Of a stretch of 64,000 nt of DNA, positions 43,501 through 55,500 are shown piece by piece. Below the pieces are notes generated by a model. The model saw nothing but the letters and a program-made list of their open reading frames with translations. It was not told the origin of the DNA and did not search any database. The stretch comes from Acanthopleura granulata (taxonomy: Eukaryota > Mollusca > Polyplacophora > Chitonida > Chitonidae): contig JABBOT010000080.1 in assembly GCA_016165875.1 (NCBI GenBank), positions 16,774,572 through 16,838,571 of the forward strand, written 5' to 3'. A program made the position numbers and the translations under genes. Position 1 is the stretch's first letter; each line of letters starts with the position of its first letter.

Positions 43501-46500
43501 TAGCCAATAATCGCTCAAAGACAAATGGTATACATTGCAAACACACAAGCCTGCAAATATTCAGAGATTGTCAGGCATAAAATCCCACCTTGCCAGGTAC
43601 ATGCATAAATTAAATGGTGCCAGGCTTTCAAATTCCATGTGTATAAATACATGCACATTTTTGTAGATCCGCACATATAAGATATGGCCTACACCTTGAA
43701 AATTCACTTGTATGTATATAATGTTGAAATTCAGAGCAATCTATACTTGATACTCAGGTGTCACACTAATACCACTCAACAGTTGTACACCTGAGAAAGT
43801 GATAAGCTACACGCACAAACTGCTCAGGACTACAGTTAACCATCAAAGTAAACAGGGCTCCAGTTCCTGCCTTCATAAATATAGCATAAAAATCCAGAAT
43901 AGAATGCGTATTAAATACACTGCTTACCTCTATGTCAGAATCAGTCAGTACACACACAGAGCCACAAAAGTTTGTGAGGTAACCACCAGTGAGAATTGTA
44001 GTATTACTACAGCGGTACCATAACTGCAGTAATGTGCTTGAGTTGTACCACCTCCTTCCTACTGTAAACAGGTCAGCCTAGACTGATATATACACATGCT
44101 CTCAGGCAAGTGCCCCTGTAGGTGGCAGGCAGATGTTCTAATTACAGGTAGCAGATAGATATCCCACTTACAGGTTGGCATCAAACTATCACCATTACTA
44201 CAAATCTTCAAGCATAAATCTTGTACTATAAGATACAAGATATATAGATCTTTGTTTGGCTTGACAGCTCAGCTCTTCAAATCTCGGATAAAAGAATTAC
44301 ATGAAGCCACTGTGCAAATGTGAATACTAACCCCCCTGGGGAAAGAGCAGTGGTGGAGTGGTGCAAGTGCTTGCACTTCTATGGTAGGACACATGGGTTG
44401 TAGACTACAACCTGACCTTGGACACTCTCACTTCTTATGGAGCCCTTATTACAATAAGCAATCACGCTCACTTCTTTGACCATTTACAGTCTATATATGG
44501 TATCCACTAATATCTGTGTGCATATCTGTATATCTGTCATGGGAAAGTTTGTTAGTCACTTGCCAAAGGTCAGTGGACCCCCATCGTGTATTAAGTGAAA
44601 ATCTTTCAAGAACAGCATAAAATAACAATCAAATATTATATGCACAGAAATATTATGCACAGAAAAACAAATTAAAAAAAAAATGGCTTCACTGATGATT
44701 CTTAGAAATAATTTAGTTCATATCCTTTCAGTCAGCTATATTTTTATATCAGGGGTGGGAGAGTCACGCAAATACTTTAATCCCAGGTTATAATGGAAGT
44801 ATCACTGCATGTGAATTGTGGGATAGTGCTTTTAATTGCTGCTCAGTAACAGGTCAGGAAGAAAATCCTTCCCTAAAATATTCATATACAAGTAGCAATG
44901 CAGGGCGGAAAATTCTCTGTCTTCAGAACTTTTATATCTATTATGAAACAGTGTGAGACTGATTTAACGTGTTAAAGATCTAAAAACAAAATTTATGAAA
45001 GACTTTTGAAGAATGGCATCATTTTGCTGTCCTTAGTAATCCAAATGATACTTATTCTGGATTTCATTTACACTAATGGTCAATGCCTGGTTTCATTCAG
45101 GGCCACATATTTAGACAGATGAAGGTATTATGTGGGTCACTGATAGTGGTGTGGTCAGAGGTGAGACAGAACCTGTTCTGACTGGTCAGACAACACCAAA
45201 CTTACTGACAAATGAACGCACTGGGGTCAGATGGGAGCACTCCTGGTTTTCTGCTACATTACAACACATAAACCTCACAGGAACATATTTACAATTATTC
45301 TAAAAATATAAAACACTAAATTAAGTAGCCAGAAAGTTACTCTGGGCTCTACATTTTCCTCCACCACAAAGAGGCACTGGTTTACTCTTGGCACTCTGGG
45401 CTTCTCCATTACTTGGGGCTGTAGTTTACTCTAGGTTACCCACCTTCTTCCACCCAAAAAAGGCACTGGTTTACTCTTGGCACTCTGGGCTTCTCCATTA
45501 CTTGGGGCTGTAGTTTACTCTAGGTTACCCACCTTCTTCCACCCAAAAAAGGCACTGGTTTACTCTTGGCACTCCGGGCTTCTCCATTACTTGGGGCTGT
45601 AGTTTACTCTAGGTTACCCACCTTCTTCCACCCAAAAAAGGCACTGGATTACTCTTGGCACTCCAGTTTCATGGGCACCCAGAAGGGACAAAGGACAGTT
45701 TACTTCTCCCACAATGGGCAAGGGCACTCTATGCAGTTTCCTCTATGTGCAGAGGGCAATGCTTTACTCTGGGTTTTCAAGTTTGTTCAACCCATACAGC
45801 CATTGGTTTACTCTAGCCTAAAGGAGCTAACGGCAGCGCAAGCATTATGGGATAAAATCTATTTTCAGTACTTGGTGGAGATATTAATTGGTGCTATTCA
45901 CTCATGTTTAAAAACAGCTTTATATCTCAGGATGAAGTTGGACAAACTCTAAGTGTGTGATAACAATGATAAGAGGCAATTTTTATCCGATGGTGGATCA
46001 CATGACACACCAAGAATTGTGCAATTTACCTGTGCAACAAGTTTTGTCATCATGCAAAGGCAGATATGATTTAGCTCATGTTTTCCCGCTGGACATTCCT
46101 TGATATAGGTCACAAGGTGTTTTTAATGAATTAAATGCGGTATACCCACACCTGACACACCTACAGACCTGTAAGTCAAGCCCAACCAGAGAGTTGCGAG
46201 ACTTGAGCCTGTTTTCAATGGCCAGCATTTTCTGATCCTGCTCCTCCATGGTACATATATTATTGCTCTATAAGATTGCAGCACATGTAGAATAACCAAC
46301 AACCAGGTACATGCAGAGCAACTGCTCTCGTCAGATGACCTTTGGTTTCCACCTAGCTGATATGTTTCCTTTTTCTTTTTACACTGAGGTGCATGCACCT
46401 GATCAAATGAAGGGGAGAGGTGGTTGGAGAAACGGTGTAAGGTACATGTCTGACCTCGTGCCATCCTTGGATAGTTAAAGGTGGGGGAGGGGGCTGTGGA

Positions 46501-49500
46501 GGAGGGATGGGAGTAGCAGGGGTTAGGAACTAACTCTTGTTGGGATTGTTAACCTCAGGCATACACAGTTATGTTCAAATCCTGTGCCATCTTACAACTG
46601 GCATTTTAGCTGCTCTCAGCGTCTTCCGTAGGCTGATAACGTCGACAAACATGTGAACAAACGTGAAAACACAGGTACGGTATGTGTATGTACATGTAGG
46701 TAGTACATTGCCTCCAACATTATTGTGGTTTTATGAGGTCAGTGCCTTAATCATTTTGGCACATTTATAAGGCCAGGCTAGTCCCTCAGCATACAGGTTA
46801 TACTCAGCCACTGGACCTGTCCACGGGACAGGTGAAATAGGAATATAATGCGGTCTACACTCCTGCTATTCATACTGTTGAGATGGGATAGGAAATAGGC
46901 AATATCATAATGAAACAAATACGCCCTAAGCAAAATATACGGCCAAAAAGGTAAGACTCCCTGTTTTCAGCCTGTAAGCTGACATATTTATTCTGAGGCC
47001 TCACTACAGGAACGCTGTAATGACGACACCAGGCACGACAACTGACGACCATCCGGTCACTGCACACTGTGAGGTTTACGAACAACACCAAGCTGATCTG
47101 TGCTCAGCTTATTCCCCAATGCAGAGAGTAAAAGGAAATACATGTATCCAGGGTATACATATCTTCATGCAACTCTTTCGACTAGGACCCGGCGTGGTTT
47201 TGAACCCATGCCTGTTGAAAAATTTTGTATCAATTACTCTGACTGGTGGTGACTTTGCTGTACTTAAAAATATTTAAACTATATATATTTATATAAACTG
47301 CTGCCAGCATTCTGGTGGGAGGATAGCAGTCAGAACCTGGGTGACACCCCCCCCCCCCCACCCGGCACAAACCATTTGCTCTTGCAGATAGGTGATACTC
47401 TAACCCCTCCACTACAAAAACATTGTTTATACATACACTTTAATGATGAGCTACCCTATGAAGCTTTCCCCACAATCAAGCCACCAGTTCTGTGACATGC
47501 TTCAACTGCCATATCCCTGCCTGCACCTGCAGATGTACATGTATGCAGGGCTATCATTAAAAATATGTTTGTGTGAGTAACCTCCAAAAAAGGGCCCCAC
47601 TCAAAAGTTTTGATAAGACTTTCCATGAAATATCTTTTTTCATTTTTCAGGTGGAATGACAAAAAATTTCCCTATCGCCTAACCCCATTTTTTCTGATTG
47701 GAACAGATGACCCACAACAAAGAATTTCTGAAGTATGGCCTAGGAAACTGATACCAAAGGCTGTTCATGATTGAATGCTGAACCTCATAATACTGTGTAC
47801 ATAACTTCTCATCTACAACTGCGAATGCCATGCATAAGATACCATCTAACAGATGCTTTCAGGCCCAAAGATAAGTGTGATGCGAACGTTCAAACCACAG
47901 AAACTCACCCAGACTCTGGTACACATGTATAATTAAGTATTCTGTCATTCTATATTAACATGGACATGCATTACCTGAGAGAAAAATCAATCGGAGATCC
48001 CACTTACAGTCCACTGCACATTTTTGCTGAACATCCTACAAAACCTGCTTTTGTTGAAGTACACTAAATAGCGGGAGCCATCCTATGGAGCCCCCAGTCA
48101 TGCGGGATGGTTTTATTTTTTGCAGACAGGCCCCCTGTGGAGCCTCTGCTCTCACAGTGTCTGCAATCATTCCAGGTGTAAAGTTGCTGTCTGTCAGACA
48201 TTCTCATGCCCCTGAGCCTCGTCAAACCCACTGTACTGTTACCTCAAATTTTCTCAACCCAAATCAAGCTGGGAAAACACTTACAATAAACTGTTTGCAT
48301 AATATTTTTGTATTAACTACATACATGTTCCTGCCTTAGTAGAAATGCATGGTTGGCCGAAGCATTGATTTCTAGACTTTTGGAATGGATTCTACATTTG
48401 TCTGAAACAAGGAATGAAATGTTGCATGTTATCTTGTGGCCACGCATGTATATGTAAATGCATTAGGTAATGGAGACGAATCTAAATAAGACAAAGAGCT
48501 AGAAAAAGGACGTAGCAAAATCTGCACATTAAATAGAGCAACTGTCAACAGATTTCTGAAGTATGTTAGAAAGTTCCAAAAGTTAAAGTGTATGATCTTA
48601 AAAGCTACAGGAATAGAAACGGCAAGAAAACCATTTGAGAACATGGAGACCCACAAATGAAAAAAAAACAAACTTAGAGCCTATCACAGAGGCTCGAAAT
48701 AAATAGAAAAACATTTCAGCACCCATAAATGATAGAAAAGTGAGAGGCATTTCAGAACCTGGTGACCTGCAAGAAATAAAAACATGCAAGGTCTAAAAAT
48801 TATATTTAAAAAGCCTGAATTCATGTGCATGTAGAAAGAAAAGCCTTTCAGAACCTAGATGCCCTAATTTAACAAAAGTGTTTCAGAATTTATATAATGG
48901 CATGAAATAAAAAGAAAAGAATTTCAGAAACTAAAGAGTTCCAAAAGAAGAACTGAAGCATTTCAGAACCTAAAAGCCTTCACACACAAACGGAAGCACC
49001 AGTATTTCAGAAATCAGAAACACGAAATAAAAGGAAATTTATTTACTTATTTGATTGGAGTTGAATGTCCATTCAGTTCTCTTTAATTTTTCCCTTATTC
49101 CACATTGGCCATATTTACAGGTAGGAGAACCCCAAGTAAAACAGCAGTCCCAAGATTAAACTACCTGTCAAACCTCAGAAATTAAAGCCACGGCCTCGTG
49201 ACCTGGATTTGAGCCACTAACTATCAAGTGAAGACCTACGGGTGCATCATCATTAACAAAGCTGGTGGTTGGAATACATGAAGGAATGTGCCCACGAGTG
49301 TATGTGTGCTCCTGCCACAAAATGTGCACGAACCGGTAAGTCTCCCATCATGCAACAGGCTTAAGCAATAATAATGCTTATTTTGTAACAAGAGAATGTA
49401 AAACCATCTCCAAAATAAGGGGGCCTAGAATCAACAAACCTTCCACCTACCAGCTGAATGCTGCAGTGGGCCTGCACATGTATCAAACTTCTTCTGTTTG

Positions 49501-52500
49501 CTGCTCACATGACCTGCATGCAGGTGTACATGTACCCGTCTTATATCACTTGCACAGCAGGTGCATCTACATGTTAAATATCCAAACCCTATCTACCTTA
49601 ACTCCTGTACATATAACTCACACAGTAACATCTCCGGAGTGTGGTAGGTTGTGGCATATGCATGTACCAGTACATCTATATCTCAGCTTATGCACAGCAC
49701 CCATGTGTATGAACATGCAATACCAGTAAATCCCAGCCTGTGCACAGTGTGTATGTCAGTAAACATGTAATGACGGTAAATCCTAGCATGTGCACAGTGT
49801 GTCAGTAAACATGTAATGACGGTAAATCCCAGCCTGTGCACAGTGTGTATGTCAGTAAACATGTAATGGCGGTAAATCCCAGCCTGTGCACAGTGTATGT
49901 CAGTAAACATGTAATGGCGGTAAATCCCAGCCTGTGCACAGTGTGTATGTCAGTAAACATGTAATGACGGTAAATCCTAGCATGTGCACAGTGTGTCAGT
50001 AAACATGTAATGACAGTAAATCCCAGCCTGTGCACAGTGTGTATGTCAGTAAACATGTAATGGCGGTAAATCCCAGCCTGTGCACAGTGTATGTCAGTAA
50101 ACATGTAATGGCGGTAAATCCCAGCCTGTGCACAGTGTGTATGTCAGTAAACATGTAATGGCGGTAAATCCCAGCCTGTGCACAGTGTGTATGTCAGTAA
50201 ACATGTAATGGCGGTAAATCCCAGCCTGTGCACAGTGTGTATGTCAGTAAACATATAATGACGGTAAATCCCAGCCTGTGCACAGTGTGTATGTCAGTAA
50301 ACATGTAATGACGGTAAATCCCAGCCTGTGCATGTTTATGAGCATGTAATATCCGTAATCCCAGCCTGTGCACAGCACACGTCAGTAAACATGAAATGAC
50401 TGTAAATCATGTGCACAGCATGCATCTTTATGAACATGTATTACCAGTAAATCTCACCCTGTGAACAGCATTGATGTCTATGAACATGAAATACCAGTAT
50501 ATCCCAGCTTGTGGCCAGCATTTTTTTATTTGAGCAGTGTTTCACACCGCATTCAAGAATATTTCCCTTATGCCATGGCAGCCAGCATAACAGTGAAAGC
50601 AAACTGGGCAGAGCCCGGGGGAAACCCAGGACCATCCTGCTGGTGAACCTTCCCACGTACGGCCGGAGAAAAAGCCAGCATGAGCCGCGCTTGAACTCAC
50701 AGTGACTGCATTGGTGGGAGTCATCTGTGTCTTTAAGCCGCAACGGCGTGCTAAGCAACTTGCCCATGGAGGCCCCCGGCGTCCAGCATGCATGTCTCTG
50801 AACATGTAACACCAATACATTCATATCTCAGCTTGTGCACAGCATGCTTGGCTATGAAAATGTAATACCAGTGACTGTATGTACTGAAATAAGAGTGAAC
50901 TGAAGTGACTGTATGTATTGATGTTAATGTGGACTGGAATGAATGTATGGGCTAGTGCGAATGTGGACTATGGGCTAATGCAAACATGCAGTGGGATGCC
51001 TGTATGGACTGATGCAAATTCGAACTAGAGTGACTATAGACTGATGCAAATGTGGACTGCAGTGACCATGGATAGATGCAAATGTGAACTGAAGTGATTG
51101 TATACATATATTCACGTAAATGTGGACTGGAGTGGCTGTATGCATCCATGCAGATGTTGGTGCGGGCTGAAGTGGCTGCATGTGTTGATGTACTGATGTA
51201 TGGACTGGAGTGACAGTGTGGACCAACGTAAATGTTGACTGAATGACTGTATGGACTGATGCAAATGTGGACTGGAGTGACTATGTGGACTGATGCATAT
51301 GTGCAGTGGAGCAGATGTGGGGTGGAGGGACTGTGTGGACTGATGCATATGTGGAGTGGAGTAAATGTGGACTGGAGTGACTGTGTGGGCTGGAGCAAAT
51401 GTGGACTAGAGTGACTGTGTGGACTATTGCAAATGTGCACTGGAGTGATTATGTGGACTGGTGCATATGTGGACTGGAGTGACTGTGTGGACTGATGCAT
51501 ATGTGGACTGGAGCAAATGTGGACTGGAGTGATTGTGTGGACTGATGCATATGTGGACTTGAGTGACTGTGTGGACTGATGCATATGTTAACTAGAGCAG
51601 ATGTGGACTGGAGTGACTGTGTGAACCGATGCATGTGGACTGGAGTGACAGTGTGGATTGATGCATATGTGGAGTGGAGCAAATGTGGTCTGGAGATATG
51701 AGTATGCATCACTCCACTGATGTACATTTGGGCGTTAATGACTGTATGGACTTATTGGCAGGGTGGGGTGGACTGTGGTTATATCAGAAACTACTGCATG
51801 GATTGAAGCAAATGCAGATTGATTTATTTATTTATTTATTTATTTATTTATTTGATTGGTGTTTTACGCCGTACTCAAGAATATTTCACTTATATGGCCA
51901 GCATTATGGTGGGGAGAAACCGGGGCAGAGCCCGGGGGAAACCCACAACCATCTGCAGGTTGCTGGCAGACCTTCCCACGTACGGCCAGAGAGAAAGCCA
52001 GCATGAGCTGGTCTTGAACTCACAGCGACCGCATTGGTGGGAGGCTTCGGGTCATTGTGCTGCGATAGTGCGCTAACCGACTGAGCCACGGGAGGCCCCC
52101 AAAAGCAGATTGAAGTGTCTATACATGGATTATTCACGTAAATGTGGCCTAGAATGACTGTGGCCTAACTGATGCAAATCCTAACGAAATTTAAATATAA
52201 TAAAATGATGAAAACTCCCATTATTTCATCAGTTTCTAGATGTGTAAGACTGCAAAATTTTAGAGTGAATATTGCATGGTGAAGCTGTATACTATAAATA
52301 CTGTTCGAGTGAGAGGCGGAACCCTCTTTACTAGTTAAGCAAATGCTGACACTTCATAAAAAATATCTATATTATGACCTGTGTTTCAGCAAAGTATTAT
52401 AAATAATTTAAAGCCAAAGGGAAAATCCATATTTAAAGTATTATAAATACTTTAAAGTCAAAGGGAAAATCCATATTTAAAGTATTATAAATAATTTCAA

Positions 52501-55500
52501 GTCAAAGGGAAAATCCATATTTAAAGTATTATAAATAATTTAAAGTCAAAGGGAAAATCCATATTTGCCAATCACAGACCTGCCAACATCACAGTTATAA
52601 ATCTGTAATGCCAGAAATCTCTCAACTGAAAATAGAAACTGCTCCCAAGCCAGCCACAGACCAAATGGGAATAAGTAAGAATAAATTATACACATACCTG
52701 TTGATGTAAAGCCATGCCCTTTGGGGTCAGACCAGACCAACCTCAGTTTGACTTTATACAATGCGTATGTCAGACAGAGGCCATGACGCTCAGTAGGCAT
52801 TTCTTCTTTAACTACAGCCAATACCTTAACAACCCCCTGGATATATACACACATTTTTCAAGGTACATTTCTCAAGAAAGCAGGCCAGCACATGTTGTGA
52901 TAAGCATATATTAACCCATATGTTCTTGTTCTCAGAGATATGCCATGTTAACATATAAAACACATAGAGTGTGAAGTCACTTGAAGCACTAGCCTGTATA
53001 CAAATTTGGTTTACAACTGCTCATCTGTCATTCTGGCATTTCACCATGTACTCACTAAGCTAGTCAATGAAGATCACTGTTCGTGAGGCTCCAGAAGGGT
53101 GGGTGCTTTTACAGTCATTCCAGATCTTGTTCTCTTCTTGATCATGTTGTTCTCTCCACTACAGTATACACCCTTTCATCAATTCACAGTCACTCCAGCA
53201 GATATTTGCATTAGTCCACATCAACTCCATATCCTCATCAGTCTTTAGAGTAACCTTCGTCGGCATTTGCCTCAGCTCGCACAGTTTTCCTAGTCCATAT
53301 TTGCATAACTTCACACAGTAAACTCTAGTCCACATTTGCATCTGTCTAGTTAGTAACTCCACTCCAAGCTTGCATGACTTCACACAGTAAACTCTAGTCC
53401 ACACTGGCATTCATCCAGTTAGTTATTGTTTTCCACATCTGCATCACTTTACACAGTAAACTCTAGTCCACATTTGCATCAGTCTAGTTAGTAACTCCAC
53501 TCCCAGCATGCATGTCTTCATGCAGTAAACTGTAATCCATATTTATATCCATCCATTTAGTAACTCCACTCCATGCTTGCATCACTTCACATTGTAAACT
53601 CTAGTAGACACAGTGAACTGTAATCCACATTTGCATCCATCCAGTTAGTAACTCCATTCCACACTTGCATCACTTCACACAGTAAACTCTAGTCCACATT
53701 TGTATCCGTTCAGCTAGTAACTTCATTCCAGGCTTGCACCATTTCACACAGTAAACTCTAGTCCACATTTGTATCCATTCAGCTAGTAACTCCATTCCAG
53801 GCTTGCACCACTTCACACAGTAAACTCTAGTCCACATTTGTATCCATTCAGCTAGTAACTTCATTCCAGGCTTGCACCATTTCACACAGTAAACTCTAGT
53901 CCACATTTGTATCCATTCAGCTAGTAACTTCATTCCAGGCTTGCACCACTTCACACAGTAAACTCCACAAAATAACCCCAGTCCTCATATGCATCAGTCC
54001 TCAGTCACTCCCATCCTTATATCCACATCAGTCCACACAGTCACTCCCATCCTTACATCCATATCAGTCCACAGTCACTCCCGAACTTAAATCTACATCA
54101 GTCCACAGTCACTCCTGAACTTAAATCTACATCAGTCCACAGTCACTCTCGAACTTAAATCTACATCAGTCTAGTCACTCCCATCCTTACATCCACATAA
54201 GTCCACAGTCACTCCAGTCCTTACATCCACATCAGTCCACAGTCACTCCAGTCTTTATATCCACATCAGTCCACAGTCCTTCCAGTCCTTACATCCACAT
54301 CAGTCCAAAGACACTTCCGTCCTTATATCCACATCAGTACACACCGTCACTCCAGTCCTTACATCCACATCAGCTCAGTCACTTCAGTCCTTATATCCAC
54401 ATCAGTCCGCACAGTCACTCCAGTCCTTATAGCTACATCAGTCCACAGTCACTCCAGTCTTTATATCCACATCAGTCCGCACAGTCACTCCAGTCCTTAT
54501 AGCTACATCAGTACACAGAGTCACTCCAGTCCACATCTACATGCACATTAGTCCACACAGTCACGTTACTTTTACAACACATACATGTATATGCATATAT
54601 ATACACCAGTGTACTTGTATGAATCAAGGTCCTCCATGGCTCAGTGCGCTAGTGCAGTGCAATGACCCAGAAGCCTCTCATCAATGTGGTCGCTGTGAGT
54701 TCAAGTCCAGCTCATGCTGGCTTCCCCCAGGCTCTGCCCGGCTTCCTTGCACCATAATGCTGTCCACCGTCGTATAAGTGAAATATTCTTGAGTACGGCG
54801 TAAAACACCAATAAAATACATACATAAATTGTATGAATCAATGATGGGAGCCTGGGGGAATTGCTCACTCCACCAACAACATGAACAATAACAGGCTTGT
54901 TTGCATCTGTGATAACCCATTGTGATCTATCTTACTATATCTACATGTATAAGACAGTTTTGCACAAATTTAAACCCGTACAGCTGAAGCCATTCACCAG
55001 TAAACTGCAAATTGTGCAGAAAAGATGTGAAGATCAAGGATCAGGGTTCCAGACAAAGCTTTTACTTTTTCAGACCCATGTAAATGGGATGTATGGTAGT
55101 TACGCCTTGAGCACAAATGAGTGTTACGAGGAAAGTTACATCTTCAGAAATAAGAAACTCTATGCGTCCGTTTGGGACACTGATAACCTCATGTGCACAA
55201 CCTCCATTACACACATCTAGGTTCTGCAGCTGCAGGCAGCTTGTTTGACACCACATGTAGTCGGCTCTGACATTTACTCCTGAGTGCAGTAAGTGTCAAA
55301 CACATACCTCCCCAGTCCCGCATACATTTACTCCTGAGTGCAGTAAGTGTCAAACACATACCTCCCCAGTCCCGCATACATGTACTCCTGAGTGCAGTAA
55401 GTGTCAAACACATACCTCCCCAGTCCCGCATACATGTACTCCTGAGTGCAGTAAGTGTCAAACACATACCTCCCCAGTCCCGCATACATGTACTCCTGAG

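Noticed and set aside
46123..46464. 113-codon minus-strand frame
   Set aside because: No domain, no flanking splice phase that fits the zinc-finger gene, and AT-rich non-coding surroundings.
49730..50510. CRISPR-like array of regular repeats
   Set aside because: There are no unique spacers; units are contiguous tandem copies in a eukaryotic intron.
50952..51584. 210-codon His/Ser-rich minus-strand frame
   Set aside because: Read-through of the 34-bp minisatellite; residues simply repeat the unit.
54897..55220. 107-codon plus-strand frame with mixed, protein-like composition
   Set aside because: No family recognised and no clear splice sites or conserved motif; kept only as a candidate for a homology search.
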